The translations under genes and the position numbers were made by a program. From NCBI RefSeq assembly GCF_007846085.1, contig NZ_VOEJ01000001.1, positions 496,001-560,000 of the forward strand: a stretch of DNA of 64,000 bases, written 5' to 3'. Shown here piece by piece: positions 32,198-41,192 of the stretch. Under the pieces are notes generated by a model that made no database searches, was not told the DNA's origin, and saw only the letters and a program-made list of their open reading frames with translations. Within the stretch, counting starts at the first letter, position 1. Each line of letters opens with the position of its first letter. Source of the DNA: Mucilaginibacter pallidiroseus (lineage in GTDB: Bacteria > Bacteroidota > Bacteroidia > Sphingobacteriales > Sphingobacteriaceae).

Positions 32198-32932
32198 ATG
32201 GAATCGTATGAGCAACAAGTAACGGCTGAATTAGCGCTGTGGAAGCATAAGATATTGCAGAAGCCGTCGGTTGCGGGCCGCCTTGCTCAGGCCCTGCAAA
32301 ACAAGGTGAACAATTACATTCCCGATAAAGTGCATAACGCTGTAACTATCGCCATTGAAAAAATGGTTAAGGCTATGATGTTCGGCGTAAAGTATACTAC
32401 CGGCTTTAAAATGCCTGCTGAAGCGTCGCTTATTCTGCGGGAAAGCTATGTTAAAAAGGAAATTAATTTCTATCGCAAAACAGCCAGTGTTGAAGGTGCA
32501 GTTACCGGCGCGGGCGGCATTTTGATTGGTCTGGCAGATTTCACGGCGCTGATAGCTATCAAGATGAAACTGCTTTTCAATATTGCGTCGCTTTATGGCT
32601 TTGATGTAAAAGATTACAAAGAGCGCCTATACCTCTTGTACGTGTTTCAGTTAGCCTATTGCAGTAAGCAACGGCAAGTGCAGATATTTAAGATATTAGA
32701 AAGCTGGGAAACTTATACCGCTACACTCCCTGTTGATATGAACAGTTTCGATTGGCGCACCTTTCAGCAAGAGTACCGTGATTATATTGACCTTGCCAAG
32801 ATGGCCCAACTACTGCCCGTTGTTGGTGCAGCTGTGGGTGCAATTGCTAATTACAAACTTGTTGCGCGCCTTGGCGAAACGGCCATGAATTGCTTCAGAA
32901 TGCGTATCATCGGCGGCCAACAATCTCAATAA
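32198..32932 (+). CDS. EcsC-family protein
   Basis: A 244-residue protein of the EcsC family, named after the third gene of the Bacillus ecs locus; the biochemical role is unknown. The N-terminal third is helical. The conserved region is EGAVTGAGGILIGLADFTAL (about 100-119), a hydrophobic glycine-rich segment, followed by LLFNIASLYGFDVKD and the C-terminal hydrophobic LLPVVGAAVGAIANYKLVARLG. It probably associates with the membrane. It lies 11 bp after the aspartyl-protease gene and should be in the same operon. Confidence 0.87.
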   Translation: MESYEQQVTAELALWKHKILQKPSVAGRLAQALQNKVNNYIPDKVHNAVTIAIEKMVKAMMFGVKYTTGFKMPAEASLILRESYVKKEINFYRKTASVEGAVTGAGGILIGLADFTALIAIKMKLLFNIASLYGFDVKDYKERLYLLYVFQLAYCSKQRQVQIFKILESWETYTATLPVDMNSFDWRTFQQEYRDYIDLAKMAQLLPVVGAAVGAIANYKLVARLGETAMNCFRMRIIGGQQSQ

Positions 32933-33002
32933 ACTCTGCAAGTTTGATTGAGGAAAAATTACCTAACTTAGCAGTTAATACACTAAAACCAATAAAGCAA
33001 TT

Positions 33003-33524
33003 ATGAAAAAATTTTACTTAGTAGCGCTTGTACTTACCCTTGCTTGTACAAGCCTGTTTGCCCAAACAAAAGAGCAACTGGTTGCCGATTTTACTCGTGG
33101 CAAAGCTTACACAAAGGCTTATTTGGATGCTATGCCTGCTGATGGATACACCTTTAAGCCAAGCGCCGAAATGAAATCATTTGCTGAACAAATGCTGCAC
33201 TTAGCTGATGCCGATTACTTTTTCGTAGGCGTAGCAACAGGAAAGGAAAGCCCGCTTGGCAGAACATCATTAGAGAAAACTACACCTCAAAATAAAGAAG
33301 CAGTTACCAAAGCGGTAATGGATGGCTATGACTGGGTTATTACTACCATTAAAGCCATGCCTGATGCTAAGCTTAAAGAAACCGTTACCATGGGTAAGGA
33401 TATGAAAGTGCAAAGCGGCATATTATTACTTAAAGGCTTTGAGCACCAAACACACCACCGTGGCCAAACTACCGTTTACCTGCGTTTAAAAGGCGCTACT
33501 CCTCCTAACGAAATGCTGTTTTAA
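33003..33524 (+). CDS. Exported DinB-family protein
   Basis: A 173-residue DinB-superfamily protein with an N-terminal signal peptide (MKKFYLVALVLTLACTSLFAQ), so unlike the DinB protein at 25755 it acts outside the cytoplasm. Possible metal ligands are the His in EQMLHLADADYFF and the pair in FEHQTHHRGQTTVYLR, the standard DinB arrangement. Alternatively, CTS in the signal could be a poor lipobox, but the SLFAQ cleavage site is better. It follows the EcsC gene by 70 bp and ends at a clean terminator. Confidence 0.87.
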   Translation: MKKFYLVALVLTLACTSLFAQTKEQLVADFTRGKAYTKAYLDAMPADGYTFKPSAEMKSFAEQMLHLADADYFFVGVATGKESPLGRTSLEKTTPQNKEAVTKAVMDGYDWVITTIKAMPDAKLKETVTMGKDMKVQSGILLLKGFEHQTHHRGQTTVYLRLKGATPPNEMLF

Positions 33525-33544
33525 AATAAACAGTTAAAGTACTT

Positions 33545-33564
33545 AAGCCGCCCCTAGGCGGCTT
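33545..33564 (+). terminator. Terminator after exported DinB gene
   Basis: AAGCCGCC (33545-33552), CCTA loop, GGCGGCTT (33557-33564), then TGTTATT. Confidence 0.75.
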
Positions 33565-33608
33565 TGTTATTAAATAGCACTTCATTGTTTCACATTCATA
33601 GTTACTTT

Positions 33609-35224
33609 ATGAAATCTGCCGCCTTGCATAATTTGTTTACTCTTTTGCTTATTGTTTTGGTGGGCTTATCTGGCTGCCGCAGTAACAAGTCCAAAAATCT
33701 TGTTGCAGATAGCGTGAGCATAATTAGTTGGGCAGATACAGGCGCTACGATGGATACCGTGCCGCTTAAAAACATGTTTGGCGTAAACAGCTATGAATGG
33801 AACTTTGAGGAAAATCCTGCGGAACCAAACAAAAGAGACAAAATATACGAGGCCAACATGGCGCTTATTAAATGCTTTAGCGCCGTAAGGCATTACATGA
33901 ATTGGAACAAGCTGGAAAATAGTGAGGGCAATTACACTTACAACCCAACTTACGATGGCGGTTGGTACTACGATGTAATGTATGCCCGGTGCAAACAGGA
34001 TAGTATCCTGGTGTTGGCAGACTTGAAAAATTTGCCGGCTTGGATGATGAACACCTACCCTGCCGATGAGCGGGATGACGAAAACGTGCCGGCTGATTTT
34101 GGAGCAGACAGAAGCAAACCGGCATCCTATATTATACAAGCGCGCACGGCCTTTCAGTTTGCGGCCCGTTATGGCTATAATAAAATGTTGACCCTGCATT
34201 GGTAAAGGTTGATGCCCGGCCACGCTGGGCAAATGACTCGGTAAATGCATTAAAAATTGGCCTTGGTTATATAAAGTACATAGAATGCGGAAATGAGAAC
34301 GACCGCTGGTGGAAGGGCAATAACGCCACGCAAACGCCGGAAGAATATGCCGCAAACATGTCGGCATTTTATGATGGGCATAAAGGTACGCTGGGCAAAA
34401 ACGCAGGTGTTAAAACTGCCGACCCGGCAATGAGAGTTGTTATGGGCGGCCTTGCAACGGCCGATACCAGCTATGTGCGCCGTATGATAAACTGGTGTAA
34501 AACCAATCGTGGCTATTTGCCAAACGGCAAAGTAAACCTTTGTTTTGATGTGATCAATTACCATTGGTACGTAAACGATGGCGACATATTTTCCCATCAG
34601 CGAGCTACAACCGGTGTTGCACCAGAACTATCCGGAGCTTGCAAAGTAGCCGATGGCTTTGTCAAGATTGCCAATGGTATGCCGGTTTGGTTAACAGAAA
34701 CAGGATACGATATCAATCCTAAAAGTTACCAGCATGCGCCGGCTATTGGCAATAAAACTGTGCTGCAAACCCAGGCAGATTGGATACTGCGTACCGCCCT
34801 GATGTATAAAAGGCATGGTATTGACAGGCTTTTCTTTTACCAATTATTTGATGCCGAAAAAAATGGCGAAGAACAGTACATGACGTCGGGCCTGGCCGAA
34901 AGCCCAAAGCGTCGCCCCGCCGCCGACTTTATTTTGCAGGTAAATAAACTTATGGGCAATTACCGGTATGCAGGCACTGTATCAGCCAACCCATTGGTTG
35001 ACAGGTATAAGTTGGGAAGCAAAACCATGTACGTACTTGTGGTTCCCGATCAGCAAAGCAAGGTGACTGATTATAAACTTGATATGACTGGCCATAAAAC
35101 ATCGTTGGTGCACATACCGCAGGCTGGCAGCAATATGATGAACACAAGCAAGGTATCACCCGTAGATGGTAAGTTATTACTAAAAGTGTCCGAAACGCCG
35201 GTCTTTGTAGAATTGGTTGATTAA
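33609..35224 (+). pseudogene. Lipoprotein clan GH-A glycoside hydrolase, split by a single-base frameshift
   Basis: Two consecutive reading frames encode one protein of about 538 residues. The first frame (from the ATG at 33609) gives a lipoprotein signal with lipobox LSGC (Cys23) and the N-terminal part of a (beta/alpha)8 hydrolase, and stops at TAA 34203-34205 just after LTLHW. Shifting -1 there continues as VKVDARPRWANDS and runs to 35224. The second part holds the likely acid/base glutamate in ECGNENDRWW and the likely nucleophile in VWLTETGYDIN, as in clan GH-A (GH39/GH5-like). Restoring one G in the TGG run makes the frame continuous. It is therefore either a real inactivating deletion or a sequence error; no slippery heptamer supports programmed shifting. 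The stop overlaps that of the convergent gene. Confidence 0.85.
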
Positions 35225-36084
35225 ATATACTGAGATAAATTATGTCTTAATTGCCCAGCGTAGCTGGCTCCAAATAAATTTAAGTGAACCAGTAAAGGGT
35301 ATAAATTCCACAGATCCACCCGTTGCTGCCAGCCCGGTAGAAGCGGATTCACTTCATTATACGACAGACAAAAATCGTTACCAAAGCCGCCGAACAATTG
35401 AGTCAAGGCAATATCCATTTCCCGGTGCCCGTAATAAATGGCTGGGTCAATAAGCCATGGGTCTTCATTGATGTCTAAAAGATAATTGCCTCCCCACAGG
35501 TCGCCATGCACTATTGATGGTTTTTCTTCTCCAAATAAATTATTTAGCTGTTTGTAAAGTAGCTCAAAGTTGCGGATATCCAACTTGCCAAGCAAACCGT
35601 TATCAAAAGCGTTTTTCACAAGAGGCTGCAGTCGTTGGTTGATGAAGAAAGTCGACCAAGTGCTCTCATTCTTATTAATTTGAACAAGTGAGCCTACAAA
35701 GTTGTTGTTTCGCCACCCGAACTCCCCATTATTATGTTTGTGAAAAGCGGCCAGTTGTGCGCCAAGTTTAGCTAGCGCTGCCGGTGTTGCTTTGCTCCTC
35801 TCAATCCATTCTAAAAGTAAGAATGTAAGACCATCAGCTTCGTCTTGTAAAACTACCCTTGGAGCCTTTATTTCATTTGTCGCAATAATAGCATTCAAAC
35901 CTTCTTGCTCACGCAGAAACATTTCAGGAAATTTACTAGAGTTGTTTAGTTTAAGGAAGTATGGACCACGATCCGTTTCGAGTTTAAAGGCAGCATTAAT
36001 ATCGCCGCCGCTTACAGGTGTGGCAGCTTGTATATTAACTGATATTTTGGAACTGATGTGCGCCTTAACTGCAGGGTTGAGCAT
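35221..36084 (-). CDS. Fructosamine kinase family protein
   Basis: A 287-residue APH-fold kinase of the fructosamine/ketosamine-3-kinase family, which phosphorylates sugars attached to protein lysines and so helps deglycation. The nucleotide region includes PVSGGDINAAFKLET and YFLKLNNSSKFPEMFLREQEGL (ATP-binding Lys and Glu). The catalytic loop is IVHGDLWGGNYLLD and the metal-binding DxD-like segment is WLIDPAIYYGHREMDIA. Length matches the family (about 290). Its stop codon shares three bases with that of the convergent glycosidase gene. Confidence 0.93.
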   Translation of the reverse strand: MLNPAVKAHISSKISVNIQAATPVSGGDINAAFKLETDRGPYFLKLNNSSKFPEMFLREQEGLNAIIATNEIKAPRVVLQDEADGLTFLLLEWIERSKATPAALAKLGAQLAAFHKHNNGEFGWRNNNFVGSLVQINKNESTWSTFFINQRLQPLVKNAFDNGLLGKLDIRNFELLYKQLNNLFGEEKPSIVHGDLWGGNYLLDINEDPWLIDPAIYYGHREMDIALTQLFGGFGNDFCLSYNEVNPLLPGWQQRVDLWNLYPLLVHLNLFGASYAGQLRHNLSQYI

Positions 36085-36144
36085 ATGTGTGTATCAAGTT
36101 AGCTAATTCGCTTAAAACCATAACAAATTATCAGCTTAAAAAGT

Positions 36145-36152
36145 TATTTTTG
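36145..36152 (+). promoter_or_regulatory. -7 promoter box of lepA (leaderless geometry)
   Basis: TATTTTTG, exact TAnnTTTG match, with 7 nt between its G and the lepA ATG at 36160. Confidence 0.65.
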
Positions 36153-36159
36153 CGGCTGA

Positions 36160-37947
36160 ATGAAGCACATACGTAACTTTTGTATAATAGCCCATATTGA
36201 CCACGGTAAAAGCACACTTGCCGATAGGTTATTGGAATACACCAACACCATTACCCAGCGCGAAAGCCAGGCCCAATTGCTTGACGATATGGACCTTGAG
36301 CGTGAGCGCGGCATTACCATTAAAAGCCACGCCATCCAGATGGATTACGAACTGGACGGCCAAAAATATATTCTTAACCTGATTGACACGCCCGGCCACG
36401 TAGATTTTTCTTACGAGGTATCACGTTCAATTGCGGCTTGCGAGGGCGCTTTGCTTATTGTTGACGCTGCACAAGGTATCCAGGCGCAAACTATATCAAA
36501 CCTTTACCTTGCACTTGAGAACGACTTGGAGATTATTCCGGTGTTGAATAAAATGGACCTTCCTGGTGCTATGCCAGAGGAAGTTAAAGACCAGATTGTT
36601 GACTTGATTGGTTGTAAGCGCGAAGATATTTTAGCCGCATCCGGTAAAACCGGTATGGGTGTTTATGATGTTTTGCGTGCAATTGTTGAGCGTGTGCCAG
36701 CCCCCGTTGGCGATCCTGAAGCTCCTTTGCAGGCCTTGATCTTCGACTCTGTTTATAACTCTTTCCGTGGTATTGTTGCCTACTTCAAGGTGGTAAATGG
36801 CGAGATCCGCAAAGGCGACAGGGTAAAATTCTTCGCTACAGAGAAGCAATACATTGCTGAGGAAGTTGGTACGCTTAAACTTAAACAACAACCTAAAGAT
36901 GTTATTAAAACCGGTGATGTGGGTTACATAATCTCGGGTATAAAAGAATCGCGCGAGGTTAAGGTTGGTGATACTATCACAACGATAAACCGCCCCTGTG
37001 AGCAAGGTATTCAAGGCTTTGAAGAAGTGAAACCAATGGTATTTGCCGGTATATACCCGGTTGATACCGAAGATTACGAAGAGCTGCGCGAATCGATGGC
37101 AAAGCTTCAATTAAATGATGCTTCGCTTGTATTCGAACCGGAATCATCTGCCGCTTTAGGCTTTGGTTTCCGCTGCGGTTTCCTGGGTATGCTGCACATG
37201 GAAATTATTCAGGAACGCCTGGAGCGCGAGTTTAACATGACGGTTATTACTACCGTTCCCAACGTATCGTACGTTGCGCACAATACTCGTGGTGAGGCTA
37301 TCATAGTTAATAACCCTTCAGACCTACCCGATCCGAGCAAAATAGATTTTGTAGAAGAACCATATATAAAAGCAACAATCATCACCAAAGCTGAGTTTGT
37401 TGGGCCAGTAATGTCGTTATGTATTCAAAAACGTGGTAGCATTACAAACCAGTCTTACTTAACGTCAGACAGGGTTGAGTTGATTTTTGAAATGCCAATG
37501 GGCGAGATTGTATTTGACTTTTATGATAAGCTTAAAACAATATCAAAAGGCTATGCATCTTTTGATTATCACCAGATAGGTTACCGCCAAAGTGATTTGG
37601 TGAAGCTTGATATTAAATTAAACAGCGAACCTGTGGATGCTTTGTCATCATTGATATTCCGTGGCAACTCATACGACTTTGGTAAAAAGATTTGTGAGAA
37701 ACTGAAGGAGCTTTTACCACGTCAACAGTTCGAAATTATTATACAGGCATCAATTGGTGCCAAGATCATTGCACGCGAAACCGTTAAAGCAATCCGTAAG
37801 GATGTAACGGCTAAATGTTACGGTGGTGATATTTCCCGTAAGCGTAAATTATTGGAAAAACAAAAAGCCGGTAAAAAGCGCATGCGCCAGGTGGGTAACG
37901 TGGAGATACCGCAAAGCGCATTTATGGCGGTGTTAAAATTGGATTAA
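36160..37947 (+). CDS. lepA: Elongation factor 4 (ribosomal back-translocase)
   Basis: A 595-residue translational GTPase that acts on stalled or mistranslocated ribosomes and in ribosome assembly. The G1 loop AHIDHGKST is at 11-19, the switch region [15 protein letters not shown] and G3 DTPGHVDF follow, and G4 is NKMDLP. The C-terminal domain unique to EF4 ends in [24 protein letters not shown], which contacts the peptidyl-transferase region. The start [19 protein letters not shown] is the canonical one, so the very short promoter-to-ATG distance is not an artefact of start choice. Confidence 0.98.
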   Translation: MKHIRNFCIIAHIDHGKSTLADRLLEYTNTITQRESQAQLLDDMDLERERGITIKSHAIQMDYELDGQKYILNLIDTPGHVDFSYEVSRSIAACEGALLIVDAAQGIQAQTISNLYLALENDLEIIPVLNKMDLPGAMPEEVKDQIVDLIGCKREDILAASGKTGMGVYDVLRAIVERVPAPVGDPEAPLQALIFDSVYNSFRGIVAYFKVVNGEIRKGDRVKFFATEKQYIAEEVGTLKLKQQPKDVIKTGDVGYIISGIKESREVKVGDTITTINRPCEQGIQGFEEVKPMVFAGIYPVDTEDYEELRESMAKLQLNDASLVFEPESSAALGFGFRCGFLGMLHMEIIQERLEREFNMTVITTVPNVSYVAHNTRGEAIIVNNPSDLPDPSKIDFVEEPYIKATIITKAEFVGPVMSLCIQKRGSITNQSYLTSDRVELIFEMPMGEIVFDFYDKLKTISKGYASFDYHQIGYRQSDLVKLDIKLNSEPVDALSSLIFRGNSYDFGKKICEKLKELLPRQQFEIIIQASIGAKIIARETVKAIRKDVTAKCYGGDISRKRKLLEKQKAGKKRMRQVGNVEIPQSAFMAVLKLD

Positions 37948-37957
37948 TACAGAACCA

Positions 37958-38028
37958 AGAGTTAAGAGTCAAGATTCAAGACGTTTTTCGTATTATCTTG
38001 ATTCTTGATTCTTATATCTCAACTCTCT
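37958..38028. repeat. Imperfect inverted repeat between lepA and folD
   Basis: The left arm (about 37958-37980) contains GAGTTAAGAGTCAAGATTC and the right arm (about 37997-38028) its near-complement, TCTTGATTCTTGATTCTTAT then CTCAACTCTC, around a short loop containing ACGTTTTTCGT. The right arm ends two bases before the folD ATG. It may be a dispersed repeat, a terminator-like element for lepA or a leader structure of folD. Confidence 0.6.
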
Positions 38029-38029
38029 C

Positions 38030-38911
38030 ATGCAGTTATTAGACGGAAAATACGTTTCAGAAAAACTTAAGGGCGAAATTGCTGAAGAAGCAGCAAAAAT
38101 ATTGGAGCGCACTGGCCGCAAGCCGCATTTGGTTGCGGTATTGGTTGGCCATGATGGTGGTAGCGAAACCTATGTGGCCAGCAAAATGAAAAATTGCGAA
38201 AAGGTTGGCTTTAAATCAACCCTGGTGCGCTACGAGGATACTGTTACGGAAGATGAACTATTGGAAAAGGTAAGCGAGCTGAATGCTGATGCCGATATTG
38301 ATGGAATTATTGTTCAGTTACCATTGCCGAAACACATTGATCCGGAGAAGGTAACAGAGCGTATCGACCATCGCAAGGATGTTGACGGCTTCCACCCTGT
38401 TAACCTGGGCCGTATGCAGCGTAATTTGCCATCCTTTATCCCGGCAACGCCATACGGTATCACCCTGATGCTTAAAGAGTACGGCATCGAAACCGCCGGT
38501 AAGCATTGCGTAGTGGTAGGCCGCAGCAACATAGTAGGTTCGCCAATGAGCATATTAATGGCGCGTAATACTGCACCCGGTAACTGCACGGTTACCATTT
38601 GCCATAGCCGCACACCCGATATTAAAAAATTTACACTTGATGCCGATATATTGATCGTAGCCATTGGCAAAAAGAATTTTATTACTGCCGATATGGTTAA
38701 AGATGGCGTGGTAGTTATTGACGTGGGCATGAACCGCGAAACTTCAGCAACAAGCAAATCTGGATTTAAGTTATTTGGTGACGTTGATTTTGAAGGTGTG
38801 TCTCAAAAAGCGTCATGGATCACTCCTGTACCAGGTGGCGTTGGTTTGATGACAATTATTGGATTATTAAAAAACACACTGGCTTCTGCAAACAAGGAAG
38901 TTTACGCTTAA
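38030..38911 (+). CDS. folD: Bifunctional methylenetetrahydrofolate dehydrogenase / methenyltetrahydrofolate cyclohydrolase
   Basis: A 293-residue enzyme that oxidises 5,10-methylene-THF to methenyl-THF and hydrolyses it to 10-formyl-THF for purine and formyl-Met synthesis. The substrate region [19 protein letters not shown] includes the catalytic lysine, [16 protein letters not shown] is the family signature 1, and the NADP-binding part includes [17 protein letters not shown] and [13 protein letters not shown] near the C-terminus. Length is standard. The ATG at 38030 lies immediately after an inverted repeat. A strong terminator follows. Confidence 0.97.
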   Translation: MQLLDGKYVSEKLKGEIAEEAAKILERTGRKPHLVAVLVGHDGGSETYVASKMKNCEKVGFKSTLVRYEDTVTEDELLEKVSELNADADIDGIIVQLPLPKHIDPEKVTERIDHRKDVDGFHPVNLGRMQRNLPSFIPATPYGITLMLKEYGIETAGKHCVVVGRSNIVGSPMSILMARNTAPGNCTVTICHSRTPDIKKFTLDADILIVAIGKKNFITADMVKDGVVVIDVGMNRETSATSKSGFKLFGDVDFEGVSQKASWITPVPGGVGLMTIIGLLKNTLASANKEVYA

Positions 38912-38931
38912 ATTAAATGACAATATATTAT

Positions 38932-38965
38932 AAATGGCCATTCTCATATTTGAGAATGGCCATTT
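38932..38965 (+). terminator. folD terminator
   Basis: A perfect 15-bp stem (38932-38946 with 38951-38965) containing ATGGCCATTCTCA, 4-nt loop TATT, then GTATTTTAT. Confidence 0.85.
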
Positions 38966-39034
38966 GTATTTTATAAAAGTCTTTAGTTGGAATGTGACGT
39001 GCCTTTTAAACTCAGACCAATGTAGATAGTAAGT

Positions 39035-39180
39035 GTCATGTTGAGCCTGTCGAAACACTCGCCACTTGGTAAGGTCTTCGACAGGCTCAGACTGACTCAT
39101 GTTAAATAAATAGGTCATGCTGAACTTGTTTCAGCATCCCATCTTACCGATCTGATAAGATGCCGATATGCATCGGCATG
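39035..39180. repeat. Cluster of REP-like palindromes
   Basis: Four hairpins lie end to end: TGAGCCTGTCGAA/TTCGACAGGCTCA (39042-39054 with 39077-39089, 13 bp perfect), ATGCTGAA/TTCAGCAT (39117-39124 with 39130-39137), CATCTTA/TAAGATG (39140-39146 with 39156-39162), and ATGCCGAT/ATCGGCAT (39160-39167 with 39172-39179). Motifs such as TCATGCTGAACTTGTTTCAG recur in Bacteroidota intergenic regions as far as I know. The 338-bp gap 38912-39249 holds only this cluster and the folD terminator. Confidence 0.75.
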
Positions 39181-39249
39181 ACACATGTCTGTAGTTACAT
39201 CCTATGTTACCGTCGATACTCTTGCAGATCATTCAGCTCTTCGATTCAT

Positions 39250-41154
39250 TTACATACCAATAATCTTAAATTCTGTTCTGCGGTTTTTGCTGCGGTTATC
39301 GTCATTAGTGTTTGGCGCTATTGGGTCGGCTTTGCCATACCCTTTGTAAACCAGCCGTGACGCGTTTATTTGATGCATTGTTAAGTACTGATAAACTGCT
39401 TTCGCCCTGTTCTCGGATAACTTGGTGTTCAATTCATCATTTCCTACATCATCTGTATAGCCGGAAATTTCAATCTTAACAGACGGATTAAGTTTTAAAA
39501 ACTCCATCAGTTTTTGCAGTTCGGTTTTTGATTCATCCTTTAAATCGAACTTGTTGGTGTCGAAAAATATGTTCTTTAAAACTACCTTGTTGCCCACCTC
39601 TATTGGCGACAGCATTACTTCAATGTTAAATGCCCGCTTATCTTTCAGGTTTATCAGCGAAAAGTTATCAGAATAAAATAAGTAACCTTCCCTCGAAATA
39701 TTCAAACCATAGTTTTTACCTGCAGGCAAAGTAGCCAAAAACTTGCCTTCATCGGCCGAACTGTAATCCTGGTAAACGGCTGCGTCTCTTTGTAAGTCAA
39801 CAATCTCTACTGCAGCCTCCAATGGTTGCTTTGTTTTAATATCTCTTACCGTGCCTTTTACATACGTCACAATATTTGGCCGTATTGCAGCGGGCATCTC
39901 AAAAGTGTATATGTCAAACCCGCCAAACCCTTTTAGGTTATCAGATGAAAAAAAGGCATAGGCGCCGTTTGCGGTCAAGGTAAGGCCGTTTTCATCGCCG
40001 CTCGAGTTGATCGGGTAACCCAAGTTTTCCGGTTTTTGCCACTTACCATCTTTTCCCAGGCGGCTAACAAATAAATCGCGCCCGCCCATGCCCGGCCAGC
40101 CACTTGAGCAAAAGTAAAACGTATTATCATCGGGGTGAATAAATGGCGATTGCTCATCATACGGCGTATTGATGTTTGGCCCCATGTTTTCTGGCTCACC
40201 CCAACCCTGTTCGGTTAACTTTGATTTCCATATATCATAGCCGCCGTATCCACCTTTACGGTTACTTACAAAATATAATGTTCGTCCATCAGCACTTATG
40301 GACGGTTGCGCCTCCCACCCGCCAGTATTTAACGGGGCACTTAAGCTAAAAGGCTTCTTCCAATCATTGCCGTCCTTTTGAGCAATGTAAATATCACAAC
40401 GACCCAACCCATCCGGGCGATTACATCCCGTAAAAAACAGGTAGCGCCCATCTTGCGATATCGATTGTGCTCCCTCATTATATTTTGGCGTGTTGATTAC
40501 ATCGCTTAAGTATACGGCTGGTTGCCATTGGTCGGCCTGTTTCAGGCTTTTATAAAAATCTTCGTTTTTGTTGACCTTGCGCGTGAAGATAATCTGCGCT
40601 TCATCCGCAGTGGCAACCGGCAGGTACTCGTCATCTGCCGTATTTATTGCGGACCCCATATTTACCGGCTTGAAGGTTACCGGATGCTGCATTGCATTTA
40701 TGGCAAATTTACAGTCCGCAATTAGCTTTTCCGCAAGGCTTTTATTTTGAGGGCTTATGTCCTGATAGGTTAAATACTTTTCGAGGTGTTGCTGCGCTGG
40801 GGCGTATTTCCCGTCACTTATTTCCGAATCGCCAATCTTAAGGTAGATGGCCCGGTTATAATCCGGTGCAATTGATAATACCTTTTGGTAATTTACTACG
40901 GCTGATCCATGTTGACGTTTCATGCGATATAAATCGCCCAGCATGGCGTACGCTTCGGTAAACTTGTTGTCGTCTTTTATTGCTTCCTGAAACTCAGCAG
41001 CTGCCTCATCGTACAAATGCTCGTCGATGAGGCTGTTGCCCTTCAAGAAATGTTCTATAGCTTTTTTGTTAGTAGTTGAGTACCTGTTATTCTGCGCAAA
41101 TGATTGCAAGCAAGTAACTACAAGGAAAAGAATGGATAGAAATAGCAGACGCAT
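39250..41154 (-). CDS. TPR / beta-propeller (PD40) / CRD / OmpA-domain protein, PorE-like
   Basis: A 634-residue envelope protein with a signal peptide (cleavage near SFAQ, residues 18-21). Domains in order: TPR (about 28-140), a WD40/PD40 beta-propeller (about 165-440; repeats such as GRYLFFTGCNRPDGLGRCDIY, one short of that length quoted per blade, and FCSSGWPGMGGRDLFVSR), a carboxypeptidase-regulatory-like fold (about 440-520), and an OmpA peptidoglycan-binding domain (about 530-634; ISGYTDDVGNDELNTKLSEN). This order matches PorE of the type IX secretion system, which anchors the outer-membrane ring to peptidoglycan. Other proteins of this architecture exist in Bacteroidota, so PorE identity is likely but not proven. 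It follows queE by 38 bp. Confidence 0.85.
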   Translation of the reverse strand: MRLLFLSILFLVVTCLQSFAQNNRYSTTNKKAIEHFLKGNSLIDEHLYDEAAAEFQEAIKDDNKFTEAYAMLGDLYRMKRQHGSAVVNYQKVLSIAPDYNRAIYLKIGDSEISDGKYAPAQQHLEKYLTYQDISPQNKSLAEKLIADCKFAINAMQHPVTFKPVNMGSAINTADDEYLPVATADEAQIIFTRKVNKNEDFYKSLKQADQWQPAVYLSDVINTPKYNEGAQSISQDGRYLFFTGCNRPDGLGRCDIYIAQKDGNDWKKPFSLSAPLNTGGWEAQPSISADGRTLYFVSNRKGGYGGYDIWKSKLTEQGWGEPENMGPNINTPYDEQSPFIHPDDNTFYFCSSGWPGMGGRDLFVSRLGKDGKWQKPENLGYPINSSGDENGLTLTANGAYAFFSSDNLKGFGGFDIYTFEMPAAIRPNIVTYVKGTVRDIKTKQPLEAAVEIVDLQRDAAVYQDYSSADEGKFLATLPAGKNYGLNISREGYLFYSDNFSLINLKDKRAFNIEVMLSPIEVGNKVVLKNIFFDTNKFDLKDESKTELQKLMEFLKLNPSVKIEISGYTDDVGNDELNTKLSENRAKAVYQYLTMHQINASRLVYKGYGKADPIAPNTNDDNRSKNRRTEFKIIGM

Positions 41155-41180
41155 GTGTACTGATACGTTTATCGGTACAC
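41155..41180 (-). promoter_or_regulatory. Hairpin directly abutting the PorE-like start codon
   Basis: GTGTACTGAT (41155-41164) and ATCGGTACAC (41171-41180) form a 10-bp inverted repeat with one mismatch and a 6-nt loop. In the mRNA the stem ends on the base before the ATG. It could hide the start codon or be a DNA operator. Confidence 0.4.
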
Positions 41181-41192
41181 TAAGTTACACTA

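Noticed and set aside
34196..34205. Programmed -1 ribosomal frameshift in the glycosidase gene
   Set aside because: There is no X XXY YYZ slippery heptamer and no clear downstream stimulatory structure; a one-base deletion explains it more simply.
39035..39180. CRISPR-like repeat array
   Set aside because: The units are different palindromes rather than one direct repeat, spacing is irregular, and no cas genes are near.
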